From Phalacrocorax aristotelis (lineage: Eukaryota; Chordata; Aves; Suliformes; Phalacrocoracidae), in the NCBI RefSeq assembly GCF_949628215.1, contig NC_134279.1:76514830-76578829 (forward strand): 64,000 nucleotides of DNA. Reading direction: 5' to 3'. Below are positions 13,501 through 28,500 of the stretch, piece after piece. Numbering within the stretch: the first letter of the stretch is position 1; the number at the start of each line of letters is the position of its first letter. Both the position numbers and the translations under genes were made by a program. The notes under the pieces were generated by a model. That model did no database searches. It had not been told where the DNA came from and worked only from the letters and a program-made list of their open reading frames with translations.

Positions 13501-16500
13501 AACTGTGCATTCAAGTACTATAGAAAACATTAATCATAGGAAACTGTAATTTTTGTTATCAGTCTAACACTAATCAAAAGGGAAACCTGTCACTACCGCT
13601 GACCTGTGAAACGTCCCAATTATACTCTTCGGAAATGACAGGAGCACTTAACTTCCTCACTGAGTAAATGACGACGATCAATCAAGTTTGAATAACAATG
13701 AGCCACGGAGCTGAAAATTATTTTTTGTATAGAATCTACCCAGGAATTTATGAAAGGTGAAAAGCAACCCAAGGTTTTAGGGGCATTATGGCTTTCAGCT
13801 AGTGCAGCGCATATCAAACACTAAACAGAATTTATGTGTTTTAATTTTCTAAAAGGTAGATGTGGACTTGGTGCTACAACGCATAACATATAATGCCAGA
13901 TTTTAAATATGGGGGTCATTTTCATAAAATATTATGCTTATTGTTCACACCCTTGAATTTCCCAGGGGTCTTCTATTAAATTTAGATTTCCTGTAAAAAA
14001 AAATTAACTGCTTAGGTAACTATAAGGAATTAAGCCCCCTTTTCCCTTCAAACAGACCTAAAGTCTTTATTTTGATATAATCCGTGACAAGATAACTTAT
14101 TTATCATTTTACTTTAAACTATTAAAGTCATCACTGGTGGAAATTCAGAAAGTTGCACGGTAGTAGTGGGTAGTTACATCTCAATTTACTTCAATCCAGG
14201 GGCACTTCATCAGAGCCATCCCATTTATGCCATTTTGTTCCATCCCCTTTCTACAGAAAGGAGGAGAGCTCATGGTCAACATTATTAGTCAGAAAAGTAT
14301 ATTTTTTTTTAAATTCCACTTTTCAAACACGAAGAAGGCTCCAAAGCAAGCTCTACAGATGCAGTATGAAAGTTCAGCCACCTATTTTCCACTTTTCCAC
14401 TGTAGATAAACTTTTTCAGTCAATTAAAAGAAAAAAAAATCAACAATCCACAATGAAATCAGAAGAAATAAATATTTAAGACAATGTTTTGAGTGGCAGA
14501 TTTAGTAAATTATAATCCTTTAGGAGTGAGTAGTTAGGTACTTGCAAAGAAGAAAAACAAGACTATGATAAAAACAAGCAATACGCCATTTCTAGTGTGC
14601 CATACCTATAGCATAAGGCTCAAGTGATAAATACTAAAACGTAAAGCTTTTCTTGCAGTGTACAGAATTAAATACCTCCAAGATAAGGAGTCACGCAACT
14701 GCTTGTTTCTCAATCATCTGTCAAAGAACTTTGGGAAAAAAGTCCTGTTTTCAAAACCATTCTAACGATCAGGTGATACGAGAACTAAGCAGTTTGGCAG
14801 TCTTACCAGAGACGCAGGGTGAACCACCTTCTCTCTGTCGCTAGAGGATGGTCCATCTGAAGGGAGACCAAACAGATTCCCCGACATCAGAGGCTCCTTG
14901 CACCACCACTGCTCCTCAAGTTGTGTGGAAAAGGGAAGTTTTTCCATTCAGTGTTAATCTGCTCCCTAATGCTGACAATTATTTATTTATTCATTTACTT
15001 AACTGAATCATGGTTTTGCAAAACTATGTGGTTTGGTTTTTTTTTTTTAACATAGTAGTATTCCTGACTAGATACCTCACCGTGAGAGGAAACAGAGAGA
15101 AAATTGCCAGATTCTTGGGCTGAACTTATTTGCATACGAGAATACAGTAAAAAAAAAACAACCCACAGAAAATATGCATGCACTATTGTCATTGTAATCA
15201 GTCGGAACAATGCCTCCTTAATTCTCCTAATTTTCAACAAACTTAAAATAGTGCTGACTTCTCCAGTGCAATCAAACCATTTGCTCCCTAACTCATTATA
15301 AAAACTTTAAAAACCAGTCTCCTCCTTATTAAAAATACTGAAAGCAGATGTTGGGTGCCAGCAGAAATGCAATTATATCTTTTACTTTGGAGTCAACACT
15401 CCAAGAGCCTCCAGCTGGTAGTGTAGCTCAGTGCAACCACAGCTCCAGTTAAATGCCCTGCTCATCCATCCCAACCAGTAATAAATGCAGAAAAACCCTC
15501 CACCCACCACACAACACTTGGAAAGATGTAAAGAAAAGTCTTTGGTCCTTTTCCCAGTTTTATACAAATTGATTGTTACATTCCGTTAAGAGGATTTAAA
15601 AACCTGAGCCCCTGCAATCATAATTAAAGCAAGCAATAAAATGACTGAAATACACAATGCGATCAGTTTGTAGGACAATATGTACCGCGTCTACTAATTA
15701 TTTCAGAAAAAGGAAGGAAGAGAAGGATTTTAGAAGGAAGAGAAAAGACAGCACATGAAGAAGTCATGTCTACTTACTAAAACACCACTCGCAAACTACA
15801 GCTGGGACCATTAAATAAATTTTGCATGGTCTAATTAACTTGGTTTGCAATCTCAATTACTTTTCACCCAAGAAATCACTTTTGTTCAGTTTTACGTGTG
15901 TCTGTTTCCTTTTTTTAAAAAAAAAATGATGTAAGGCATCCTCAGACAAGTGAACTCTAAACTTCATTTGTCTTTCAGCAGGCTTGATGGCTATGCATTT
16001 AAAAACCCATTCTATCTTATAAACTAAAAATTAAATGTACTCAGCTGTGATGGTCGTCATTGCATCTGCTATTTATATGCTAATACCCTCACTGGAAGAT
16101 CTTGCAAATTATTCCACCATGCCAATATCTCATGTGCGTCTACTCAAAGCCAACTGAATATTTTTCTAGAGGCAGACGATTTTGGCTGGGGAACCAGAAT
16201 ATTTATCGCCTTAGAACCTTGCTAAAGGGGCAACCTTAAGCAAACACATTTTTTATTCAACCGCAACACAAAACATGCTTCAGTCGTCTCAAATGAAGTT
16301 TGGGGATATTCTATGTAAGCAAACACTGACTGGGTAAAAATAAATTCTTCAGTGCCGGTAACAGAAACTGAAGAGTCGGAGTATCTTACATGTAAGGACT
16401 TTTTACAAGTTCCTCCTTTTCAATCCTTTTATATTATCCAGCCCTGGATAAAAAGGAAATAAATGCTGGCATTTTGACAGATTTCAGAACCCTGCTTGAG

Positions 16501-19500
16501 TTTTCTTGTGTGTAACACAAGGAAAACATAAACTAATAAAAGAGCTATATTTACAGGGACCTCCCACACACACTCCCTCCCCTTTGCTCTGTGATTTGAG
16601 CATAAATTCAAACCTAGATGACTGCAAATTAGATATGTGGTCCAGGCAAATCACATTTTATGTTTAGCAGTAAAAGTTATCACCACCCATTCTATTTGTA
16701 GTTGCCTCACAGAATCACAGAATCACAGAATCACAGAATCACAGAATCACAGAATCACAGAATCACAGAATCACAGAATCACAGAATCACAGAATCACAG
16801 AATCACAGAATCACAGAATCACAGAATCACAGAATCACAGAATCACAGGCTGGAAGGGACCTCAGGGATCATCTAGTCCAGCCTTTCTAGGAAGAGCAGA
16901 GTCTAAACAGCACATAGGGTACTTGAACAGTCTGACTTTTATTCAGGAATGCTTTTTTCCCACTATTTCATAATTTCCAGAAGTTAGTAAAAATGCTTAA
17001 ATGGTTCCAGCCCAACAGTTACCCTATGCACAATGCTGGAGAAGCAGCATACCTTCCTCCAAATTGCTTTAGCATTATAAACTACCCAATGAACCCATGT
17101 TTCTTTAAATCAATGCACGAGAGCCATAGTCTATGAGTATTGTCACAGTCCTGGAGGTGCAAGCTTGGGGTTTACTCCCGACTTACGCCAAAGCCTCTCC
17201 ATTCCACCCAGTGATAAGCACAGCTTGGCCATGCTCATTGGAAGGTCAATAGTGGTGAGGTGCATTGCACAAAACCTGTATCACTCTGTGCTACTAGCTA
17301 CTGCATCTCTGGACCCTAGCAGGCTCGAGGTCCCAGAGAAGCTTAGGATGGATTTTAATAAACAGCAGCAAAAATTTACTCAAAAAGACCAGTAGGTCTG
17401 AAGGTGCAGGACAGTTCAAAAAACCTTGGATCTTAATGAGTCATTGTTCAGAAGAAATTAGTACATCCAACATGCCCAAAGGACTAGCAATGTGCATTTA
17501 CAGCTTCACAGAGGACAGCAAATAAAGGTAGTCTGGAAAACCGGTGCATTTAACAACATTATTATCTTGGGAAGATATTGCGAGGCAAGTTTAGTACTTC
17601 TTTAGCAGTAACAACTGCTGTATCCTCAGATATACTTTCATACCTCACTACTTGGGCTCCTCCATCCACCAAAATAAACAGTACTCGGTTGCATAAATAT
17701 TCTTAAACCTTAAGAAGGTATATTAAAAAAGCAAAGTTCTCCTGCATAATCCAAAGTTTTCATAAAATGAATACCACATTCAGGGAAGGTGTAACAGTTT
17801 TACTTAAACTACTGAAGATCTCCAGGTCTAACAAGGCCTTTCCTTTCCATGCATCCCAGAGAGCTAGAACAGAAGTCTGCTACCCTTCATTATTAAAGCT
17901 AATAAAGTTCCCCAACATAAAAAAAACATTGACTCCTACAAAATTTATGCTGACCACCTATATTTGATACCTATATTTCTTTTGTTTTATCAAAACTGGC
18001 TGTAGTGTTAGTCCCTTAAATGTCTTCATGTAATATTTATACGAAAATAAAGGTTACATCGTACTTTTAGAAGTACAGGAATGTACTTCTCCCGTGCAGT
18101 TACTGTACATACTTCAGGCACTACATCTTATTACACAGAGAAAAAAAAAAAAACCCAAACAAAAAAACCCACATATAGTTTAACAGTAGTAGCTGGTATG
18201 TTTTTTTCATCCAGTTTTTCATTTACACTGGGAGGTGAGCTAATCATAAATCACCCCATCAATTTGAGTCCTCTGATTAAGTAAAGATTGACCTTCATAA
18301 TCGGATCGGCATTACCTGAGTTTATTCAGTTACTGAAAGGGACAGTCTCACTATCTGAGCTTAATGCTGCTACAGAAATCTTCTTCTCTGGATTAGGTTC
18401 CAGTCAGTTCAGGCCCCTGCTGCAACAGGAGCTCTATTGCTGGTACAAGGGAGGCACGGGGAATCATCAGGGGAGGAAACAGAGACAGGACTATCCCTGT
18501 TGATTGCTGCTCATGTTTAGATCATCTTTAAGCCAACCATAAAATCTCTACCGAAATATATAAGCTGCTTCCCTGTTCAGTTCCCACAAGTAGTACAACA
18601 GCAACCTGTACAAAAACCTGCCTGTTAAAAAGTAGATTTGATAACTACACTAAGAAATACCAGGTAGAATTTAATTTTTAATGTTTCAGGAATTGTAGAA
18701 TGGATTAAATAATTTTAACAAAAGAAGACGTAAGCATAAAATAGTGTTGCACACATTACCTGCACCTTGAAAACCAACCTTGGCTTCTTCATAACTTATG
18801 GATAACCATGAGTAAGGAAAGACTGTAAAGTGCCTACTCAGTTTTTCATTCATCTTAACATAAAAGGAAAGGTTTGCAAGTTCAAAGTCTGAGGTGTGAT
18901 AAAGCCAGCAAAGCTACAGGCCAAGTGATGTGAAATCACGTTTAGAATCCACGCTCAGACAGGAACGTATCCAGAGCAGAATTCTTAAGATGTTTCCCAT
19001 TCCTAAAGCGAAAGAAACCCCTCATTTTTGTCACTAAAGAAGAAAGCAGCTGTCATATAGCCATTGTCAAGGCTACAAGCATTACCCTGAACAGCCACTA
19101 CGCCTGCACCACCCTTCCCTTCTTTCTGGACTAACCATTTTCCTCTACACAGTGTTCCCTGCACACCAGTCCAGGTAAAATTGTTTAAAGCCATTGCTTA
19201 AGGCTGTAGTGAGGTCCAGGACTGGCTTTATCCAATTCTGGACAAACAGTTGGTTTATGGTCTGATAACTCAAAGGTCAACCAAAAATACCTTTCTTACC
19301 CCTCCACAGAGAAGTCTTTAGGTTTTCCAGTGCTTTTCAGCTAGTCCAAGTTATCTATGAGATGACAAACAGTATTCCTATGGCCACTGGAAATATCTTA
19401 GGCAATGTTTTTAATTATTTAATTTATGATTCAGAGGCCTATACATGATAAAAGCTAAATTTTAGAGCTGAGAGGGGGAAAAAATTCTCAGTACTAGTAA

Positions 19501-22500
19501 TTTTCCTTATGAAATTTTAGGAAGTGTGATTTTCACCTAAAACGCGATATAACAAGATTTCCTTTGTGCAGAAAATTCCTACTGCATTTGCTGGATTACC
19601 ACCTATCGCCTAGACCAGATCAAACTCATGCTGTTAAAACTTTTTATCCATGACCAATGTATATATGCCCCTACCTCATGATATAGACTGCACACATATA
19701 CACTGTAAAATCAGTAACTAAATTGCCACTTACTTCAGCAATCAAACTCATTAATGAGTCTGAACTACACATTTATTAAAAATTATTTCAGAATCTATAT
19801 ATTTAATAGATAAATATACATCTCAATTAAATAAACCTAATTTATTACAGGCAACAAGTCAACAAAATATCCTATGCAAGACACACATAACTTTACATAT
19901 ATTCCTGACTCTGGATTTTAGGCACAAAGATATCATTCGATGTGAATATATTTACTTTAATATCACTGCATTAACAAAATTTAAATGCATTAGTACGTGT
20001 TCCAAGCCTGAAAATTTTCTTCCTTATCCATTTTTATAAATACACTTTTATGAACCGTTATGAACCTCACAAATATAATCAATTCACTTCAGTAGACTGT
20101 TTCCCCTTGTGAGGTAGGATGGATAAAAAGCAGGAAGCAAATTTATATCTACTACCTACAGAGTACACACCACTCAGTATTCATAGATGAATCAAGGGCG
20201 ATGACCTTTCGGCCTGAAAAACTTAAATACTTAACATAAGGGTTAACTTGATGATAGAGACATCCTACTTTATTTTACACTCTATTAGAAAAGCTCCAAA
20301 TTGCATTGTGCGACCTGCGAATCAGATAGGGATCAGAGGTCGTCACAGTGACAACTTTAAGAATTCATGGCTAGATCTGCATAACAAGATATTTTTAATA
20401 ACTTTGTAACAGCAGCAGGCTGCATAGCCAGTGCAAAGCATAAAATACACCACGGCAACACTCAGCTCTAGAAAAGGAGGAAAAAAAAAAAACAAAAAAG
20501 CAGCCCAACCCCAAAACATCAGACGAGCTGATTAGACACTTCAACAAGAGACTGCTGTTTTAAGTGCTAATTTTACAGTGTTTTGTTTTATATCTGTCCT
20601 ACATCCTGATAGGACTTAAAAAACCCAAAAAACTATTTTAGCTGAAAAGCTATTACAAGAGAGACGTTTCACAGAGAGAAATAATTATCATATGATGGTT
20701 AAAATGGGGGAGGAGGGAAGAGCATCTGTACGACTTATTTAATATTTTGTGTTTACTTTTATAGTTACGATTGACCTGGCTTTTTTGATAAATATTAGCT
20801 AGACAAAAAATAGTAATTTAAAATGTTGCCTGGGCTATTACTCTGACCATACAAATGTTATTAAACTTTATTCTGAGCACATTACATGCTAATGATGTAT
20901 ACAGTCTGATAAAGGACATCTTTAGGTGTAACATTGACTTAAGTATCAAATATCCCTATATTTCTCTTAAGTTGTAGAAAACATACGAACAGTCAACATC
21001 AAGTTACCATTCTAATCTCAACATTAAATGCCTCTGGTTTTCAAAGGGCAACTTTGTTGAGTTATGGGTTTTTGTCTGTGTGCGATTTAAAAGCATCACC
21101 AGAGGAAAAGCCTTCTTTTACAAAGACATCTCTCTTGCCCCTTGGTCTGAGTATGTTTTAGCAGATGTGGGTTCAGGCATGGTGAGGGATCACAAAGGAC
21201 AATTACTTACCCCCAGAAACAACTTCTCTAAAATGAAGAAAAGAAATAAAAAAGGAGAATGTGAGTGTAAGAGGCTGTTACAGAAAGCAGAAAGCAGTCA
21301 GCTGGACTGGGTTCTCTATGGCTACAGAAAGCAGCAAAAAGAGAAAACAATACAGCCTTTCCTTTTGATCTAAAATTCAAGTGCAACTTTTTTTTTTTTA
21401 AAGGCAGGCACTAACTTGACTAAAAGCCAGACTTAGAAAAGAGCTGGTTATAAAGCTACAAAATTATTAGGTAGAAATAACTCATTAGTATTGATAAAAT
21501 GCCAAGCTGTAGTTGAAGATATGGAAATTTAAAAAAAATCAGAATTAGTCTTGCAGCCAAGTAATTGGTAGAGCTCTTGGCTTAATTTATTACGTATTAA
21601 GATTTTAATCTTTCTATATATTAAAATGTTTTAAGACTAAATTATCACTGGCCAATACTTAACTTGTAAATATAATTTGTAACAAGTTTCTGACATTATT
21701 CCGTCAGAAAAAATCCAACTTGTATTGCAGTAAGGTTTGGGGATCAGGTCAGGTTCTGGACAACACAAGGACAGCCTTCTCCAAATCTAGTTATTAATGG
21801 CATTATTGAATTCAACCAGATGTTTCACATGGATAAAATTAAGTACACGAATAAATCAAGATCCAAGCACGCGCTTAGATTTGACAGAAGATAAGGAAAG
21901 GTGAAACAAAACATAATGAAGACAGTTAATGAAAAACTATATATCTATCCCTGATTGTTAATATAACTTGAAATTAAAAATTCAGAGTGTAATAGGCCTG
22001 TTAAACCATCGCTCTGCTGACAGACAAATGAGCAGGATGCTTCTCACAGCATATTGCCTACTAGCTTCGATTTGTCCCAAGTTTTAGCCAGCCTGAGTAG
22101 TAAACCTTTTGCGGCTTCCCAAAGGTAATAACATAAGAGATAAACATACTCAGGGTACAAAATGTAGCTAATGAGTTACATTTCTATTAACAACGGATCA
22201 TAACGGGTACTCCTTTTTGGAAGTGATGTAAGTGACAGGTAGTGTGCATGATTTAAAATACAGTACACACTTGTCCTCTCACAACTTTTAAAACTGCAAG
22301 GTCATTTGCATCTAATCAGCTGCAAATCAGACACTAAAAAAAGTATAGTATTTTAAGAAAAGGAGGAAGACAATAACAACAGAACTATTTCTAACCAGCA
22401 AAAAATATTTTTAAAGGATCATTTTAGCTATAAATAAGTTATTCCTACAAAAGAACTAAACCTCTGGGAACAGGAATTTCTATGTAAACAGCAGAGCAGT

Positions 22501-25500
22501 GTTAGCCAATACCTACAATTGTACTTCTATAATATTTCATCTCAGTAGAGTCAAGAATTAACTCGAAGTGTCCGGTTGTATTGCTGCTGGTGTAAGTTTA
22601 CCTGGAAACACGGACTGAGATGATGGCTGGCTTTGGATAAAGGTGGCGTAGAGAAAAATGTCGAGCATGCAGTATGCACTCCCTCTACTGGGCACTGAAA
22701 TTATCCTGCACAGGCATTCAGAGAAAGAATGGGACATGTCTGAGCATCCAGATACCGTGAAATAAAAGCCCTTCTACAGCTTCTGCCCCCTTCCCCTAGC
22801 TTCAGCTAAAAGTCAGATTCACAGAAAAATGAATTTCAACACTCTTGTTTATACTCTTAAAATACATCTATCAGAAACAAACATCCGATTCACACCCCAA
22901 ACAAGTATTTAACTACAGGCAACATAACTTGTGTAAGCACACAAAAACTCATTTGCCTTTGACCGACACAGTAAGACTATCATTTTTCGTCCGTCCCCCA
23001 CCTCTCTGAAAAAATAACAGCTCAGGAAGAAATGTCCTGATGACATCTGATCTGCTGGGGGCACAGCAATGGGAGAAAGGAACGTGTGGTCTGGGCAGCT
23101 GGGATGTATTGAGATTTACAAAATCTGCTGCAAGGGATGTGTTTCTAGACAGTCAAAGGATAACCTTTGTCATTCTTTTCCCTCTCCTCCCACAGCTCCT
23201 GAGAGGTAAGAGCAGAATGGTGCCACAGCCTACTTGTGTTGGCAGGGTTTAAGTATTATGTAAAATTCTCAGCCCTCCTCATAATTAAGGTTTTCTGATG
23301 CTTTGAGTTCTTCACTATCACAGAGGAGAAAAGAAAGAGGTGGTTATATCTCATGTCACTATAAACCGTTTTAAGTCAAAGTGTTTCAGTGCTTTCCTGC
23401 AAGTGCCTTTGTATAAGAGAAATCCTGTAAACCTACAGAAAGTTCCCCTGTAGTTTGCAAAGCAGCGGGGCTTTTATGTTTTTCAGTAAAGATAAAGGCC
23501 AAAAAACTTCAGAGGAAACAATCTGTGCTAATTTTCTAACATGCTTTGATTGCCTGAGGATGCTGCCCTGCAGACTAGTGCTCCAAGATCTAGAAAATGA
23601 AGTGAGAACCAACGGAAAGCATGAAGGTAATAGTGAGGATTGCCAAAATCAGGCAGCTTCCCACAACCACCAAATGATTCTTCTGTGAAGGCAAGCCTGG
23701 TAACCACCAACTTCTTCCTCCCAATGTAATTTGCATCCAGCTACACTGCTGGTATATTCATATTGAACTGTATCATGCATCAAGAATTACTCCAAATATA
23801 TACACCTTATTTGCATCTCAGCCATGCACATGTGTAACTGCTCCACCAAACAAGAGTACCAACAACACATGGCAACGGTAAGGGACACCGGGACCTTCCC
23901 TCTTTTAAGCAGTGATTTACATCTCTGCAGCATTGAGGGGTATAGCAGAGTTCAGTGACAAATCTCCAGTTTCACTGTCTCTCACTAAACCCTCCCCTCT
24001 ATCAACTTTCTTGATCTCAATTTGAGGATGGGTAAAGCCTTTCCTCCTCCCATCTCCAGACGGAACAGAAACAAAGTACAGAATAGAACAGATAAAAAGG
24101 GAGGAAATTAGAGACCACGGAAGTATGGGCAACGAGCACAAAGCAAAACCAGAAAGTCTGAGGTGAATGGGCAAGCCCAAGTCCCCAGCCAAGTTTCCAA
24201 GTCCCTATCGTTCTGTTCTGTATTTGCTGATAAAATAAAATCACTTCCTCCCTGAAGGCAAGGCTTGCCTGTGGTGCAGGACCATAATTACACTTGAAAT
24301 GAGCAAGTACACAAACAATTCACCTTTACGTTCTCCAGCTAACAATATAGGTAACCCAGACTGCAGTCACTATTTACCAGGAAAACTGCTATCATATCCA
24401 AATGCAGAGTTGTTGCAGACCAACTACAAAGCAGACAATTTACACGGGACCCTCTGCACTCAGACACTTTATTTACATTCTCCCTCCACTTACTAAGTGC
24501 CCCCCTTCATCTCTAGGTGCACTCATCTCTATACAGGAGCCGGTACAGCACTCTCTGACTCCATGTGCTAACAAATAACATCGCAATGCACTGAGGTCTA
24601 GCGGGGCAGGGTGGCTGTAAGCCAGTACTTTGGAGGACAGACTATCAGTACTTCTCTTGGATCTAAAGATACAGAAGACGATAGCAAAACTTGGGCATGG
24701 CAAGAACTACAGTTCCAATGACACAAGGATGTACAGACAGAAGCAACAACATGTAACACATGCAGCAATGATGAATTAAAGAGGAGTTGTGTGTAGTGTT
24801 TCATATACCGACATGTAAATATTTGACAGATGGGGATTTAATAATCACGGTCTAAGAGATGCTGTTTATTTTGTTCTATCAGGCTCTCATTTTACGGTGT
24901 TTTTACATTTCAACCAAGTCATTTGACACATGAATAAAAGATAATTTATACAGTTTCCTTTTGCAGTACAAAGCTCTCTATGTTCAGGTCATAAATTTAA
25001 AGTAACTCAGCACTAACACTAAATGTGGGTATTTTCCACTGGAAAAAAACCCTAGGAATAACTATATATTGTTTTCAATGCTTAACTTAATACCTTAATC
25101 TTCATTCTTTCATTTTGAATGTATTCTTTGTGAGCACTGCTATGTATTTTCCTTTTTTCTTTTTTCCTTCTAACAATAGAATTTATTAGCTTTCAAACCT
25201 TATACAGATAGCATTGCTCAAACTCCAGAAGTGGTAACAATACCACTTTAAATACATGCACACACACGAAAAATCAAGGCTTGAATGTCCTTTATATCTT
25301 GCAAGAAATATAGCAACCAATATTCCATGCAGAGGTGCAGCAAATGAAGTCCTGTCAAGCAAATGGCAGGAATGACAGCAGATGTCTGGATTCCTTCATA
25401 GCTGGTTGCATAAAGGTAGCACACATATTTCACTGGAGAAAAAAACCTCTGACAAGACAGTCTTTCAGTACTTTTCATTCAGAGTTGGCATTTTTGACTG

Positions 25501-28500
25501 GTGTGGTACATCAGTAGGTATTAAGGTGATGAACCAGATTAATCTTGATAAAGCTTCATTTGCACAATGAAAGCAAAGTCTACGACACTCAGTCATGGCT
25601 AAATGAGGCTGCCACAAACTAGTCCAAAGTATAATGTCCACATCAAATTCTTACAATCCAGTCATAAACCAGTCTTTATTCTGGACCCTGACCCAAAACA
25701 CTCTTATTTTCATGTCAAGCTATAGAGTAATTTTGTTTGACCGCAACCAACAGAAATGAGCATCACACAGCTCTGCTTTTTAGCTACATGAAGAAGCCAT
25801 AGACTCCTTTTTGGATCTGGATGAAGTATTTGATCTTTCAGCCTGCATTTATACACAAGTTTTACCTATTTCAAAGATAGGTTTTGTGAAATATATTTTG
25901 ACACTTTAAAGCTTTATATAACAACTAATACTTTTACAACCTCCTCATTCACATTACATGCTCACTAGACAGAGTAAATCCTCCAAAGCGGAGACACTGT
26001 CTTCCTGAACTGTGAGACACTAGCACAGTTTAGCAAGTTGTAAAAGAACGTGAGCAATACCGTGTTTACTGAGAAACACGCACAAAAGCAGCGGAGGACA
26101 TAGTGTTGCACGCTTCCCTATTAACTTACTCATTTCCCTGTCCTAAACAACAACAGTCCTGCCTTACATGGTTTTGCCTAATAAATAGGCCCCTGGCATG
26201 CTATACAGGTGTTTAGTGCAACTTCCTTGAGTGAAGCTACAACCAGCTGAATTAGTGTACTTATCAAACTTGTGTAGAAAGGTTTGACAGAATAAGGCTT
26301 AAGAGAAAGTGCATTTTTTGTATACAAGCTAAGCATTACTAATGGTCCCCTCTAGTAAAACAGAATTTTAAAGAAAATAAACTCACCACTTTTCTTTTTC
26401 TCGCTTTGAAAGAAATGTTTATTTCCTTGTATTTCTTCATAGCAGTCTCCAATTTATTCTTGAGATCAATGGCACATCTTAGCCGATCGTCATTTATTCC
26501 TGCTCTGGTAAACAACTGCAAAGCAAGAAATCAACATTCTCATTCTTGTTCCTAGACATCTGAGCCAAAAAACATTTTCAGTTTTCTTTCATAATTAATG
26601 AAACAACATTGTAAAATAAAGCAATTAGTGATACCACTTCTTTTCCTATCTAGAATATAAAAGCTAGTAGCAATTACTAAAGACAAACAAGGGTGGACAA
26701 AGGAGACTACAGGAGCTACATAACTTGTTTGACGGCTCTCAGCAATAGATATGCTGCCTACAGTCATCCTTTTTTTAAAAAAAGATATAGTAAAATGGGG
26801 CTTCTTTGCAAAGGGTTAAAGTAAAACATGGCTTGTTTTTGGCAGAGGTGTCTGTATCAGAAAAACAATATGTCCTTTCTGTCAGTCCGCCCCTACTGAG
26901 CTACAAATTCTTCCTGTTTGCACCAATGTTTCTTCAACATTAATTTCCTTTTTGCTCACTCTCCCTCAAGATTTACCATACCCCAGTCCTTGCTTCTCAA
27001 CCTCTTTATTAAGAAAATGGAAAAAATTGTCTCTTTATCCCACCTGAATCCAGGACTGCACAGAAGGCCAGAACTTATTTCTGAGGAGTTTGTGCGCATC
27101 CATGACATTGTTTATTATGGCAGTATTATCTTCATTCTCATGCACTTTTATATCTGCTCAAAACGGGGGTGGGGGGAAGAGTTAGTGTGCAATGTTTATA
27201 GTATCTTCACTACAGGAGCTAAAGAAGCTAAGTGGAAGAAGTAGACATGAACCTTTCTAAAATATTTGATCACTTCGGGGAAAGTTACAAACATCAGAAC
27301 GTTTCTCTGTTCAGTACTAATTATTCTACCATTATCCACACATTCTAAAATATCACAAGAAAAGTTTTCAGTCCAGTGATGACAGAAAGAGTTGTTAAGC
27401 CATCACTACTAAGGAATCACTGAAGTAAACCACAGACAAGTGCAGTCTTACTATTTACTGTACATCTTGTCCTAAGTTCCCATCAATAGACTGCGACTTA
27501 TTGTACCAGTTTCTGCATATTCAATACGAAAAAGAAAAAAATCCCTGTCGCAGTGGCAATAGGGACTCAATTGTCAAAGAAGCCAAGTATGCCAGTACTC
27601 AAGTAAAAAAGGTACTTTTCACCTGTTAGTCATTCATAAGCCCCACAGATGAATTTCCAGTACTGTTGTCTGCAAGCACAGAAACAGGCACCTCTCTTAC
27701 TGGCTGTTTGCACGTGACATTCCATTAGGACAGTAGTTGTAAGAGACTTCACTTAGACTACCAAAACACAAACTGTCCTAATTTTTCTACGGGTAACTCA
27801 TATTAGCAAAGTTATATAAAAAAGGTATAATCATAATCCTTAAGAATTCCTACCAAAACTACTTAACTGCTGCTTGCATGTTTTCAGTACCAAGGGAGAA
27901 AAAAAACAAGTTTAAGGCACAGTCAACTGCAAGATTTTTAAATTAGAAGCTTATACCCCAGCTACAGAGAAAAAGAGAGAGCTGAGTAACGAAGCGTATG
28001 AGAAGGAAAATTACATATGGTAAACATATTTTTAAATTATTTTAAAACTTATTGTCGGTACTATGAACTGCTGTAATGTGGTTACAACAACTAATACAAA
28101 AGTTCAGTCTTAGAAGGTAATTAATAAAATCTGTTAATCACACACAAGGACACCCAAACCTAAGAATGGTTACTAGATGAACCAGAAATAGAAAAGAACT
28201 CCAAAGTAAATCAAAGTGCGTCCAGGAATCCCAGCATTTAAGTCAACAGAAAAAGGAAAAAAACAAACCCACAACTACAAAGCACTTCAGACAAAGACTG
28301 GCTGCAGCTATATGTGAAAATCTTTTCCAGGTACCTGTGGAGATTTCAAGGTCTAGGGTATACTTATGTGAAATAAGCCCATGGTTCCTAACAAAAGTCT
28401 GGTAATCATCATCACTGAGGGCAGGGACATCAGATTGAACTTTGGAGCATGTGCCTCCATCTAATTCTTTCTGCTCAGGTTTCTCCCGTTTCTCATCTAA

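Larger units (their letters stand above)
10530..26386 (-). other. UVSSA intron 6 (15.9 kb)
   Basis: Phase-0 intron between exons 6 and 7; the flanking protein is continuous with human, so no exon is missing here. Contents recognised: a CR1 3' end with an unusually long 8-bp tail at 16707-16905; homopolymer or A-rich tracts near 12178-12200, 15038-15049, 18140-18165, 20475-20500 and 21388-21400; an AT-rich stretch about 19690-20000. Otherwise no gene or repeat family could be identified. Confidence 0.75.

Noticed and set aside
16637-16890. Two overlapping plus-strand frames encoding an [12 protein letters not shown] repeat protein
   Set aside because: Both are translations of the (TCACAGAA)n CR1 tail; a perfect octamer array without stops is open by construction.
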